Source: Pseudomonas sp. RIT409
GTDB taxonomy: Bacteria > Pseudomonadota > Gammaproteobacteria > Pseudomonadales > Pseudomonadaceae
NCBI RefSeq assembly: GCF_003052515.2
Contig: NZ_QARE02000033.1
Location: 1 to 37,474 of the forward strand
Length of the DNA stretch: 37,474 nt
Direction of reading: 5' to 3'
The notes under the pieces are model-generated. The model ran no database searches. It had not been told where the DNA came from and worked only from the letters and a program-made list of their open reading frames with translations. This document shows, piece by piece, positions 24,675 to 32,687 of this stretch (position 1 is its first letter; every line of letters starts with the position of its first letter). A program made the position numbers and the translations under genes.

Positions 24675-25214
24675 ATGGCACGACTGAAAGAGCTTTACTG
24701 GAAGGAAATCGCACCGAAGCTTAAGGACGAACTTAAGCTGTCGAACGTGATGGAAGTTCCACGCATTACCAAGATCACCCTGAACATGGGTCTGGGCGAA
24801 GCGATCGGCGACAAAAAAGTCATCGAGCACGCAGTTGCTGACCTTGAAAAGATCACCGGCCAGAAAGTCGTTGTGACTCACGCTCGCAAATCCATCGCAG
24901 GCTTCAAAGTCCGCGAAGGTTGGCCGATCGGTGTCAAAGTGACCCTGCGCCGCGACCGTATGTACGAGTTCCTGGACCGTCTGCTGTCGATCTCCCTGCC
25001 TCGGGTTCGCGACTTCCGCGGCCTGAATGCCAAGTCCTTCGATGGTCGTGGCAACTACAGCATGGGCGTGAAAGAGCAGATCATCTTCCCGGAAATCGAT
25101 TACGACAAGATCGATGCCCTGCGCGGTCTGGATATTACCCTGACCACCACTGCTCGTTCGGACGACGAAGGTCGCGCACTGCTGCGTGCTTTCAAGTTCC
25201 CGTTCCGCAACTGA
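24675..25214 (+). CDS. rplE: 50S ribosomal protein L5
   Basis: L5 binds 5S rRNA, anchors the central protuberance and forms bridge B1b with S13. The 179-residue protein has the conserved PRITKITLNMGLGEA (about 29-43) and the RGLDITLTTTARSDDEGRAL C-terminus. rpsN starts 13 bases after the stop. Confidence 0.98.
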   Translation: MARLKELYWKEIAPKLKDELKLSNVMEVPRITKITLNMGLGEAIGDKKVIEHAVADLEKITGQKVVVTHARKSIAGFKVREGWPIGVKVTLRRDRMYEFLDRLLSISLPRVRDFRGLNAKSFDGRGNYSMGVKEQIIFPEIDYDKIDALRGLDITLTTTARSDDEGRALLRAFKFPFRN

Positions 25215-25227
25215 TTGGAGTAGGACC

Positions 25228-25533
25228 ATGGCCAAGAAGAGCATGAAAAATCGTGAGCTGAAGCGTCAGCTCACCGTTGCCAAGTACGCCACCAAGCGTG
25301 CAGCACTGAAAGCTATCATCGTGGATCTGAACGCAAGTCCAGAAGCACGTTGGGAAGCCACCGTTGCGCTGCAGAAGCAACCACGTGACGCAAGCGCTTC
25401 GCGCATGCGTAACCGTTGCCGCCTGACTGGTCGTCCGCACGGTGTTTACCGCAAGTTCGGCCTCGCCCGTAACAAGCTGCGTGAAGCTGCCATGCGCGGT
25501 GACGTACCAGGCCTGGTTAAAGCCAGCTGGTAA
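25228..25533 (+). CDS. rpsN: 30S ribosomal protein S14, zinc-free type
   Basis: S14 binds 16S rRNA in the head with S3 and S10. The protein has 101 residues, the long form, and lacks the CXXC pairs of the zinc-binding short form; its C-terminal part reads CRLTGRPHGVYRKFGL. The ATG at 25228 gives the standard MAKKSMKNRELKRQL start, with TTGGAGTAGG before it; the open frame 14 codons upstream lies in rplE. A terminator-promoter element follows the gene. Confidence 0.98.
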   Translation: MAKKSMKNRELKRQLTVAKYATKRAALKAIIVDLNASPEARWEATVALQKQPRDASASRMRNRCRLTGRPHGVYRKFGLARNKLREAAMRGDVPGLVKASW

Positions 25534-25597
25534 TTCGCATTTCTCGTTTCACGCTGCGAGGGGCATTTGTTTCCGACCAGCGCGACACTTGAAGCTG

Positions 25598-25627
25598 ATC
25601 AAGCCCCTTTTGGGGCTTGATTCGTTT
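25598..25627 (+). terminator. Terminator inside the spc cluster, after rpsN
   Basis: A perfect ten-base stem (ATCAAGCCCC and GGGGCTTGAT) with a TTTT loop is followed by TCGTTT. The T tract is broken, so termination may be partial. The 3' arm contributes the first bases of the next -35 box. Confidence 0.82.
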
Positions 25628-25645
25628 CTGGGGTACGTCTAGAAT
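25617..25645 (+). promoter_or_regulatory. Sigma-70 promoter for rpsH to rpmJ
   Basis: TTGATT at 25617-25622, a 17-base spacer and TAGAAT at 25640-25645, followed by TGCCGGCTC. The -35 box overlaps the 3' arm of the terminator hairpin. The leader to rpsH is about 95 bases and holds a T-rich stretch (TTTTTTTTG) but no gene. Confidence 0.75.
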
Positions 25646-25745
25646 TGCCGGCTCGCCAGAGTCCGTGTTTTTTACGTGCCCGGAATATTGAGGCGATAGC
25701 TGTAGCCGCAAGGCTCATTTTTTTTGTATCAGGAGCGTCTAGCCC

Positions 25746-26138
25746 ATGAGTATGCAGGACCCGTTAGCGGACATGCTAACTCGTATCCGTAATGCCCAGA
25801 TGGCTGAAAAGTCCGTCGTAAGCATGCCATCCTCCTCGTTGAAGGTGGCTGTGGCCAAAGTCTTGAAAGACGAAGGTTACATTGCGGGTTATCAGATCAG
25901 CAGCGAAACCAAGCCACTGCTGTCCATCGAGCTGAAATACTTCGAAGGCCGTCCAGTCATCGAAGAAGTCAAGCGCGTCAGCCGTCCAGGCCTGCGCCAG
26001 TACAAGTCCGTCGATGATCTGCCAAAAGTTCGTGGCGGTCTCGGTGTGTCTATCGTCTCCACCAACAAAGGTGTGATGACTGATCGTGCTGCGCGCGCTG
26101 CCGGTGTTGGCGGCGAAGTGCTTTGCACTGTGTTCTAA
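25746..26138 (+). CDS. rpsH: 30S ribosomal protein S8
   Basis: S8 is a primary 16S rRNA-binding protein of the central domain and, in E. coli, the feedback repressor of the spc operon. The 130-residue protein starts MSMQDPLADMLTRIRNAQ and ends in the conserved TDRAARAAGVGGEVLCTVF. CAGGAG lies about 12 bases before the first ATG, which is somewhat far, but this start matches other Pseudomonas. Here it opens a transcription unit of its own. Confidence 0.98.
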   Translation: MSMQDPLADMLTRIRNAQMAEKSVVSMPSSSLKVAVAKVLKDEGYIAGYQISSETKPLLSIELKYFEGRPVIEEVKRVSRPGLRQYKSVDDLPKVRGGLGVSIVSTNKGVMTDRAARAAGVGGEVLCTVF

Positions 26139-26152
26139 GGGGGGGGATAAGC

Positions 26153-26686
26153 ATGTCACGCGTAGCTAAGAACCCCGTTAAGTTGCCAGCAGGCGTCGAA
26201 GTCAAGCTCGTCGGCCAGCAACTGTCGGTGAAGGGTGCCAAGGGCACTCTCGACCTGAACGTTCATTCGTCCGTCGAAATCGTTGAAGAGTCCGGTGAGC
26301 TGCGTTTTGCTGCTCGCAACGGCGATCAACAGACCCGCGCAATGGCCGGTACCACTCGTGCATTGGTCAACAACATGGTCCAGGGCGTAAGCCAAGGCTT
26401 TGAGCGTAAGCTCCAGCTGGTCGGTGTTGGTTACAAGGCCCAGGCTAAAGGCAAAATCCTGAACCTGGCTCTCGGCTTCTCGCACCCAGTGGATTACGAA
26501 CTGCCGGAAGGCGTTACCGCTGAGACTCCAAGCCAGACCGATATCCTGATCAAGGGCATCGACAAGCAACTGGTTGGTCAAGTGGCCGCGGAAATCCGCG
26601 ATTTCCGTCGTCCAGAGCCGTACAAAGGCAAAGGCGTGCGTTACGCGGACGAAGTTGTCCGTCGTAAAGAAGCCAAGAAGAAGTAG
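26153..26686 (+). CDS. rplF: 50S ribosomal protein L6
   Basis: L6 binds the sarcin-ricin region of 23S rRNA near the factor-binding site. The 177-residue protein has two related domains and the conserved C-terminal RRPEPYKGKGVRYADEVVRRKE. The start is the ATG at 26153 (MSRVAKNPVKLPAGV), preceded by an unusual run of eight G bases that serves as ribosome binding site; the open frame ten codons upstream lies in rpsH. Confidence 0.98.
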   Translation: MSRVAKNPVKLPAGVEVKLVGQQLSVKGAKGTLDLNVHSSVEIVEESGELRFAARNGDQQTRAMAGTTRALVNNMVQGVSQGFERKLQLVGVGYKAQAKGKILNLALGFSHPVDYELPEGVTAETPSQTDILIKGIDKQLVGQVAAEIRDFRRPEPYKGKGVRYADEVVRRKEAKKK

Positions 26687-26696
26687 GGCATAGCAA

Positions 26697-27047
26697 ATGA
26701 CCGTCAAAAAAGTTACCCGACTGCGTCGCGCTCGCAAAGCACGCCTGAAAATGCACGAACTCGAAGTCGTGCGTCTCTGCGTGTACCGCTCTTCGCAGCA
26801 TATTTATGCCCAGGTCATCTCGGCCGACGGCAGCAAAGTCCTGGCAAACGCTTCGACTTTGGACAAAGAACTGCGTGATGGGGCCACTGGCAACATCGAC
26901 GCGGCCACTAAAGTTGGCCAGCTGATCGCTGAGCGCGCGAAAGCCGCTGGTGTATCTCAAGTGGCTTTTGATCGTTCTGGCTTCAAGTACCACGGTCGCG
27001 TCAAGGCGCTGGCTGATGCTGCTCGTGAAGGCGGGCTGGAGTTCTAA
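26697..27047 (+). CDS. rplR: 50S ribosomal protein L18
   Basis: L18 binds 5S rRNA and brings it into the central protuberance with L5. The 116-residue protein has a basic N-terminus (MTVKKVTRLRRARKARLKM) and the conserved C-terminal FDRSGFKYHGRVKALADAAR. It starts ten bases after rplF; rpsE follows after three bases. Confidence 0.98.
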   Translation: MTVKKVTRLRRARKARLKMHELEVVRLCVYRSSQHIYAQVISADGSKVLANASTLDKELRDGATGNIDAATKVGQLIAERAKAAGVSQVAFDRSGFKYHGRVKALADAAREGGLEF

Positions 27048-27050
27048 GTT

Positions 27051-27551
27051 ATGGCAAATAACGACCAAAAACGCGACGAAGGCTACATCGAGAAGCTGGT
27101 TCAGGTTAATCGCGTAGCAAAAACCGTAAAAGGCGGCCGTATCTTCACTTTTACCGCGTTGACCGTGGTGGGTGATGGTAAAGGTCGTGTTGGCTTCGGC
27201 CGTGGCAAATCCCGTGAAGTGCCTGCTGCAATTCAGAAGGCCATGGAAGCTGCCCGCCGCAACATGATCCAAGTCGATCTGAACGGTACCACGCTGCAGT
27301 ACGCCATGAAGTCCGCTCACGGTGCTTCGAAGGTTTACATGCAGCCTGCTTCTGAAGGTACCGGTATCATCGCCGGCGGCGCCATGCGTGCTGTTCTGGA
27401 AGTGGCAGGTGTTCAGAACGTCCTGGCTAAGTGCTACGGTTCGACCAATCCGGTCAACGTTGTTCACGCAACGTTCAAGGGTTTGAAGTCCATGCAGTCT
27501 CCTGAGTCCATCGCTGCCAAGCGCGGCCTGAACGTTGAGGAGATCATCTGA
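27051..27551 (+). CDS. rpsE: 30S ribosomal protein S5
   Basis: S5 acts in decoding accuracy and mRNA entry with S4. The 166-residue protein has the N-terminal double-stranded-RNA-like domain (EKLVQVNRVAKTVKGGRIFTF, read in two parts) and the GKGRVGFGRGKSREVPAAIQ segment. The spectinomycin loop near TVKGGR shows no obvious change. rpmD begins two bases after the stop. Confidence 0.98.
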   Translation: MANNDQKRDEGYIEKLVQVNRVAKTVKGGRIFTFTALTVVGDGKGRVGFGRGKSREVPAAIQKAMEAARRNMIQVDLNGTTLQYAMKSAHGASKVYMQPASEGTGIIAGGAMRAVLEVAGVQNVLAKCYGSTNPVNVVHATFKGLKSMQSPESIAAKRGLNVEEII

Positions 27552-27553
27552 TC

Positions 27554-27730
27554 ATGGCTACCGTAAAAGTAACGCTGGTCAAGAGCGTCAGCGGCCGCAT
27601 CCCTAGCCACAAATTGTGCGTTAAGGGTCTGGGTCTGCGTCGCATCGGTCACACTGTAGAAGTCGCTGACACCCCGGAAAATCGTGGGATGATCAATAAG
27701 GCTTACTACATGCTGCGCGTCGAGGGTTAA
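27554..27730 (+). CDS. rpmD: 50S ribosomal protein L30
   Basis: L30 is a small 23S rRNA-binding protein. The 58-residue protein begins MATVKVTLVKSVSGRIPSHK and has the conserved GLGLRRIGHTVEV; the gene is too short for most simple length cut-offs. It lies two bases after rpsE and three bases before rplO, so all three are coupled. Confidence 0.97.
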   Translation: MATVKVTLVKSVSGRIPSHKLCVKGLGLRRIGHTVEVADTPENRGMINKAYYMLRVEG

Positions 27731-27733
27731 TCG

Positions 27734-28165
27734 ATGAAACTCAATGATCTGAGTCCTGCGCCGGGTTCCCGCCGCGAGAAGCATCGTCCGGGCCGTGGTA
27801 TCGGTAGCGGTTTGGGTAAGACCGGTGGCCGTGGCCACAAAGGTCAAACCTCCCGCTCCGGTGGCACCATTGCTCCGGGTTTCGAAGGCGGTCAACAGCC
27901 TTTGCATCGTCGTCTGCCTAAGTTTGGCTTCGTCTCCTTGAAAGCGATGGATCGTGCAGAAGTCCGCACCTCCGAGCTGGCCAAGGTTGAAGGCGTCGTC
28001 ACTTTGCAGTCCCTGAAGGATGCCAACGTGATCAACCAAAACGTACAGCGTGTGAAAATCATGCTGTCCGGTGAGGTTACTCGCGCGGTCACCCTCAAAG
28101 GTATCGCAGCCACCAAAGGTGCGCGTGCGGCTATCGAAGCAGCTGGCGGCAAATTCGAGGAATAA
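27734..28165 (+). CDS. rplO: 50S ribosomal protein L15
   Basis: L15 is a mid-to-late assembly protein with a long glycine- and arginine-rich N-terminal extension into 23S rRNA. The 143-residue protein starts MKLNDLSPAPGSRREKHRPG and has GRGIGSGLGKTGGRGHKGQ near residues 20-38. secY begins directly after its stop codon with no spacer. Confidence 0.98.
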   Translation: MKLNDLSPAPGSRREKHRPGRGIGSGLGKTGGRGHKGQTSRSGGTIAPGFEGGQQPLHRRLPKFGFVSLKAMDRAEVRTSELAKVEGVVTLQSLKDANVINQNVQRVKIMLSGEVTRAVTLKGIAATKGARAAIEAAGGKFEE

Positions 28166-29497
28166 ATGGCTAAGCAAGGTGCTCTCTCAGCGCTCAGCAA
28201 AAGCGGCGGGTTGTCCGAACTCTGGGCTCGTCTGCGTTTCCTGTTCCTGGCGATTATCGTCTATCGGATCGGTGCGCATATCCCAGTTCCAGGTATCAAT
28301 CCTGACCGCTTGGCTGACCTGTTTCGACAGAATGAGGGGACTATTCTTAGCCTGTTCAACATGTTTTCCGGTGGTGCGCTGGAGCGCATGAGCATCTTTG
28401 CACTGGGGATCATGCCGTACATCTCGGCATCGATCATCATGCAGCTCATGACTGCTGTCAGCCCGCAACTGGAGCAGTTGAAGAAGGAAGGTGAGGCTGG
28501 TCGTCGCAAGATCAGCCAGTACACCCGCTATGGCACCGTCGTCCTGGCGCTGGTTCAAGCTATTGGCATGTCCATTGGCTTGGCCGGTCAGGGCGTTGCT
28601 TTCTCTGCTGATATCGGCTTCCACTTCGTGGCAGTCACCACCTTTGTGGCCGGTGCACTTTTCATGATGTGGCTTGGCGAGCAGATTACCGAGCGCGGTG
28701 TTGGTAACGGTATCTCGATGTTGATTTTTTCGGGTATCGTCGCCGGTCTTCCGAGAGCGATCGGACAGTCTTTCGAGTCTGCCCGTCAGGGTGATATCAA
28801 CATTTTCGCTTTGGTCGCAATCGGTTTGTTGGCAGTAGCGATCATCGGTTTCGTGGTGTTCATCGAGCGTGGTCAGCGTCGTATCGCTGTCCATTACGCC
28901 AAGCGTCAGCAAGGCCGCAAGGTCTTTGCGGCGCAGACGAGCCACCTGCCGTTGAAGGTGAACATGGCTGGTGTTATTCCAGCCATTTTCGCAAGCAGCA
29001 TTCTGCTGTTCCCGGCTTCGCTGGGTGCCTGGTTTGGTCAGTCCGAGGGTATGGGCTGGCTTCAGGATATCTCGCAGTCGATCGCTCCTGGTCAGCCGTT
29101 GAATATTCTGCTGTTTAGTGCAGGGATCATTTTCTTCTGCTTCTTCTACACGGCGTTGATGTTCAATCCGAAAGACGTAGCGGAAAACCTGAAGAAGTCC
29201 GGTGCCTTTATTCCGGGCATTCGTCCTGGTGAGCAGTCTGCGCGCTATATCGATGGCGTTCTGACCCGTCTGACCATGTTCGGTGCTCTCTATATGATGG
29301 CCGTATGCTTGTTGCCCCAGTTCCTGGTCGTGGCTGCAAACGTGCCGTTCTACCTTGGCGGGACTTCGTTGCTGATCGTGGTCGTGGTTGTGATGGACTT
29401 CATGTCCCAAGTGCAATCTCACCTCGTTTCGCACCAGTATGAATCCCTGATGAAGAAAGCCAACCTGAAGGGCTACGGCAGCGGAATGCTGCGCTGA
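28166..29497 (+). CDS. secY: Preprotein translocase subunit SecY
   Basis: SecY is the channel-forming subunit of the SecYEG translocon in the inner membrane. The 443-residue protein has about ten hydrophobic segments, the first near residues 22-40. Conserved stretches include [22 protein letters not shown] and, near the C-terminus, GYGSGMLR. It starts at the base after the rplO stop, the usual place in the spc operon. Its partner secE is at the other end of the window; secG is not present. Confidence 0.98.
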
Positions 29498-29525
29498 AGC
29501 ACCCATAAGGTTCGAGGAGTTGGTG

Positions 29526-29642
29526 ATGAAAGTTCGTGCATCGGTGAAAAAACTGTGCCGTAACTGCAAGATTATTCGCCGCGAAGGTGTCGTTCGAGTA
29601 ATTTGCAGCGCGGAACCACGTCACAAGCAGCGCCAAGGCTGA
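29526..29642 (+). CDS. rpmJ: 50S ribosomal protein L36, zinc-binding type
   Basis: L36 is the smallest ribosomal protein and stabilises the lower part of the large subunit. The 38-residue protein ([20 protein letters not shown] then [18 protein letters not shown]) keeps C11, C14, C27 and H33, so it is the zinc-binding form. Pseudomonads often have a second, zinc-free copy elsewhere for zinc starvation. GAGG lies seven bases or so before the ATG. A terminator follows. Confidence 0.97.
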
Positions 29643-29659
29643 TTGTGATCTGTGCTATA

Positions 29660-29695
29660 AGCCCAGCAGCTAGTGCGCTGCTGGGTTGATTATTT
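29660..29695 (+). terminator. Terminator after rpmJ
   Basis: CCCAGCAGC and GCTGCTGGG form a nine-base perfect stem with loop TAGTGC, extended by A-T and G-T pairs, followed by TTGATTATTT. It ends the spc cluster. Its T-rich tail contains the -35 box of the alpha-operon promoter. Confidence 0.85.
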
Positions 29696-29714
29696 GTTAT
29701 TACAGCGATATTAT
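29686..29714 (+). promoter_or_regulatory. Sigma-70 promoter for the alpha operon (rpsM-rpsK-rpsD-rpoA-rplQ)
   Basis: TTGATT at 29686-29691, a 17-base spacer and TATTAT at 29709-29714, followed by CTCGCGCCC, a clear GC-rich stringent-type discriminator. The leader to rpsM is about 50 bases. In E. coli S4 represses this operon through a leader pseudoknot; I cannot judge whether this shorter leader forms one. Confidence 0.83.
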
Positions 29715-29773
29715 CTCGCGCCCTATTTCTTGGCTTCCGGGGCGTAGGTAGCTGTCAATTGGAGTCCCACTGA

Positions 29774-30130
29774 ATGGCCCGTATTGCAGGCGTTAACATT
29801 CCAGATAACAAGCATACTGTTATCTCGCTGACCTACATCTATGGTGTTGGTCGCACGACTGCACAGAAAATCTGTGCCGTGACCGGGGTAAACCCGGCAG
29901 CAAAGATCAAAGATCTGAGCGACGAGCAAATTGAACAGCTGCGTGGCGAAGTCGCGAAGTTCACCACTGAAGGTGACCTGCGTCGCGAAATCAACATGAA
30001 AATCAAGCGCTTGATGGACCTCGGTTGCTATCGCGGTCTGCGTCATCGTCGTGGTCTGCCAGTACGCGGTCAGCGTACCAAGACCAACGCGCGTACCCGT
30101 AAAGGTCCGCGTAAGCCGATCCGCAAGTAA
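29774..30130 (+). CDS. rpsM: 30S ribosomal protein S13
   Basis: S13 is in the small-subunit head, forms bridges B1a and B1b and contacts P-site tRNA with its C-terminal tail. The 118-residue protein starts MARIAGVNIPDNKHTVISLT and has the conserved YRGLRHRRGLPVRGQRTKTN near the end. It is the first gene of the alpha operon; TTGGAG lies about nine bases before the ATG. Confidence 0.98.
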   Translation: MARIAGVNIPDNKHTVISLTYIYGVGRTTAQKICAVTGVNPAAKIKDLSDEQIEQLRGEVAKFTTEGDLRREINMKIKRLMDLGCYRGLRHRRGLPVRGQRTKTNARTRKGPRKPIRK

Positions 30131-30160
30131 TCGCGCCAGCGAATCGACAGGAATTAAATC

Positions 30161-30550
30161 ATGGCAAAACCTGCTGCTCGTCCTCGTAAAAAAGTTAAAA
30201 AGACAGTGGTTGATGGCATCGCCCACATCCATGCATCTTTTAACAACACCATCGTGACCATTACCGACCGTCAAGGTAACGCTCTTTCCTGGGCAACCTC
30301 CGGTGGTTCGGGTTTCCGCGGTTCCCGTAAGTCCACCCCGTTCGCAGCTCAAGTTGCTGCAGAGCGTGCTGGTCAAGCTGCGCTGGAATATGGCCTGAAG
30401 AACCTCGACGTCAACGTCAAGGGCCCAGGTCCAGGTCGTGAATCCGCTGTCCGTGCTTTGAACGGCTGTGGCTACAAGATCGCCAGCATCACCGACGTGA
30501 CGCCAATCCCGCATAACGGGTGCCGTCCGCCGAAGAAGCGCCGCGTGTAA
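30161..30550 (+). CDS. rpsK: 30S ribosomal protein S11
   Basis: S11 is on the platform, near the mRNA Shine-Dalgarno helix and E site. The 129-residue protein has the basic start KPAARPRKKVKKTVVDG and the conserved GPGPGRESAVRAL and DVTPIPHNGCRPPKKRRV. It lies 30 bases after rpsM; rpsD follows after 18 bases. Confidence 0.98.
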   Translation: MAKPAARPRKKVKKTVVDGIAHIHASFNNTIVTITDRQGNALSWATSGGSGFRGSRKSTPFAAQVAAERAGQAALEYGLKNLDVNVKGPGPGRESAVRALNGCGYKIASITDVTPIPHNGCRPPKKRRV

Positions 30551-30568
30551 TCCAGGAGATTGTAAAGA

Positions 30569-31189
30569 ATGGCTCGTTACATTGGTCCAAAATGCAAACT
30601 CGCTCGTCGCGAAGGCACCGATCTCTTCCTTAAGAGCGGCGTGCGCGCTATCGAATCGAAGTGCAACATTGAAGCAGCACCTGGTATCCACGGCCAACGC
30701 CGCGGTCGCCAGTCCGACTACGGTACCCAATTGCGTGAAAAGCAAAAGGTCCGTCGTATTTATGGCGTTCTCGAGCGTCAGTTCAGCGGTTACTACAAGC
30801 AAGCTGCCAGCAAGAAAGGCGCTACTGGTGAGAACCTGCTGCAACTGCTCGAATGCCGCCTGGACAACGTTGTATACCGTATGGGCTTTGGTTCGACTCG
30901 TGCCGAATCGCGTCAGCTGGTATCGCACAAGTCGGTTAGCGTAAACGGCAAAACCGTTAACGTTCCTTCCTACCAGGTTCGTGCCGGTGACGTCGTGGCA
31001 ATTCGCGAAAAGGCGAAGAACCAACTGCGTATTGTCCAGGCTCTCGATCTGTGTGCCCAACGTGGCCGCGTAGAATGGGTAGAAGTAGACACTGAGAAGA
31101 AATCGGGCGTCTTCAAAAACGTTCCAGCTCGCAGTGATCTGTCCGCCGACATCAACGAAAGCCTGATTGTCGAGCTCTACTCCAAGTAA
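30569..31189 (+). CDS. rpsD: 30S ribosomal protein S4
   Basis: S4 is a primary 16S rRNA-binding protein that starts small-subunit assembly and acts in accuracy with S5; in E. coli it is the repressor of the alpha operon. The 206-residue protein starts MARYIGPKCKLARREGTDLF and has an S4 RNA-binding domain from about residue 95 (CRLDNVVYRMGFGSTRAESR). AGGAG precedes the ATG. rpoA follows after 22 bases. Confidence 0.98.
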   Translation: MARYIGPKCKLARREGTDLFLKSGVRAIESKCNIEAAPGIHGQRRGRQSDYGTQLREKQKVRRIYGVLERQFSGYYKQAASKKGATGENLLQLLECRLDNVVYRMGFGSTRAESRQLVSHKSVSVNGKTVNVPSYQVRAGDVVAIREKAKNQLRIVQALDLCAQRGRVEWVEVDTEKKSGVFKNVPARSDLSADINESLIVELYSK

Positions 31190-31211
31190 GGGCTAGAAAA
31201 TAGGTGCATCC

Positions 31212-32213
31212 ATGCAGATTTCGGTAAATGAGTTTCTGACACCCCGCCACATCGATGTGCAGGTTGTCAGTCCAACCCGCGCCAAGATCACGCTCGAGCC
31301 TCTCGAGCGTGGTTTCGGCCATACCCTGGGCAACGCGCTGCGCCGCATCCTGTTGTCCTCCATGCCCGGCTGTGCAGTAGTCGAGGCCGAGATTGACGGT
31401 GTACTCCATGAGTACAGCGCGATCGAAGGTGTACAGGAAGACGTCATTGAAATCCTGTTGAACCTGAAAGGTCTGGCTATCAAGCTGCACGGTCGAGACG
31501 AAGTTACGCTGACCTTGTCGAAGAAGGGTTCGGGGGTGGTTACCGCTGCCGATATTCAGCTGGATCATGATGTCGAGATCGTTAACCCCGATCACGTAAT
31601 CGCTAACCTGGCGTCCAACGGCGCCCTGAACATGAAGCTCGTGGTAGCTCGTGGTCGCGGTTATGAGCCAGCAGACTCGCGTCAAAGCGATGAGGATGAA
31701 AGCCGCAGCATCGGTCGCTTGCAGCTCGATTCTTCGTTCAGCCCGGTTCGTCGCATCGCATACGTGGTGGAAAACGCCCGTGTCGAGCAGCGGACCAACC
31801 TGGACAAACTGGTTATTGATCTGGAAACCAACGGTACCCTGGACCCTGAAGAGGCCATCCGTCGCGCAGCCACCATCCTGCAACAGCAGTTGGCTGCCTT
31901 CGTCGACCTCAAAGGTGACAGTGAACCGGTTGTAGTCGAGCAGGAAGACGAGATTGATCCAATCCTGCTTCGTCCGGTTGACGATTTGGAACTGACCGTA
32001 CGTTCGGCCAACTGCCTTAAGGCGGAGAACATCTATTACATCGGTGACCTGATTCAGCGCACTGAAGTAGAGCTGTTGAAGACTCCGAACCTGGGCAAGA
32101 AGTCCTTGACTGAAATCAAGGACGTCCTGGCTTCTCGTGGTCTCTCCCTCGGCATGCGCCTCGACAACTGGCCGCCTGCAAGTCTTAAGAAGGACGACAA
32201 GGCGACTGCCTGA
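31212..32213 (+). CDS. rpoA: DNA-directed RNA polymerase subunit alpha
   Basis: The alpha dimer nucleates polymerase assembly, and its C-terminal domain binds UP elements and activators. The 333-residue protein has the N-terminal domain (about 1-235, with FGHTLGNALRRILLSSMPG) and the C-terminal domain (about 249-325) with R264, equivalent to the DNA-contacting R265 of E. coli, and the GKKSLTEIKDVLASRGLSLG helix-hairpin-helix. It lies with S4 and L17, as in E. coli. Confidence 0.98.
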   Translation: MQISVNEFLTPRHIDVQVVSPTRAKITLEPLERGFGHTLGNALRRILLSSMPGCAVVEAEIDGVLHEYSAIEGVQEDVIEILLNLKGLAIKLHGRDEVTLTLSKKGSGVVTAADIQLDHDVEIVNPDHVIANLASNGALNMKLVVARGRGYEPADSRQSDEDESRSIGRLQLDSSFSPVRRIAYVVENARVEQRTNLDKLVIDLETNGTLDPEEAIRRAATILQQQLAAFVDLKGDSEPVVVEQEDEIDPILLRPVDDLELTVRSANCLKAENIYYIGDLIQRTEVELLKTPNLGKKSLTEIKDVLASRGLSLGMRLDNWPPASLKKDDKATA

Positions 32214-32255
32214 TCGTCGTAATCACCGAACGTTGTGTTTGGTAAGGAATGAACC

Positions 32256-32642
32256 ATGCGTCATCGTAAAAGTGGACGTCACCTGAGCCGTACCAGCTCT
32301 CACCGCAAAGCCATGTTTCAAAACATGGCGGTGTCGCTGTTCGAGCACGAGCTGATCAAAACTACTCTGCCAAAAGCCAAAGAGCTGCGTCGCGTTGCCG
32401 AGCCGCTGATCACTTTGGCCAAGAACGACAGCGTTGCTAACCGTCGTCTGGCTTTCGACCGTACTCGTTCGAAAGAAGCCGTTGGTAAGCTGTTCAACGA
32501 TCTGGGCAAGCGCTATGCGACCCGTGAAGGTGGCTATCTGCGTATCCTGAAGTGCGGTTTCCGCGCTGGCGACAATGCGCCTATGGCCTATGTCGAGCTG
32601 GTCGATCGTCCAGTCGGTGGCGTTGTAGAAGCTGCTGAGTAA
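32256..32642 (+). CDS. rplQ: 50S ribosomal protein L17
   Basis: L17 binds near the peptide tunnel exit. The 128-residue protein starts MRHRKSGRHLSRTSSHRKAM and has the conserved LFEHELIKTTLPKAKELRR (about 29-47). TAAGGAATG before the ATG is a good ribosome binding site. It is the last gene of the alpha operon. Confidence 0.98.
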   Translation: MRHRKSGRHLSRTSSHRKAMFQNMAVSLFEHELIKTTLPKAKELRRVAEPLITLAKNDSVANRRLAFDRTRSKEAVGKLFNDLGKRYATREGGYLRILKCGFRAGDNAPMAYVELVDRPVGGVVEAAE

Positions 32643-32658
32643 GACGTCAGTCGTTACT

Positions 32659-32687
32659 AAAAACCGGGCCCAGTGCCCGGTTTTTTG
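32659..32687 (+). terminator. Rho-independent terminator of the alpha operon
   Basis: AAAACCGGGC and GCCCGGTTTT with a CCAGT loop run into TTTTTTGTTTT. It ends the long ribosomal protein region. Confidence 0.95.
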
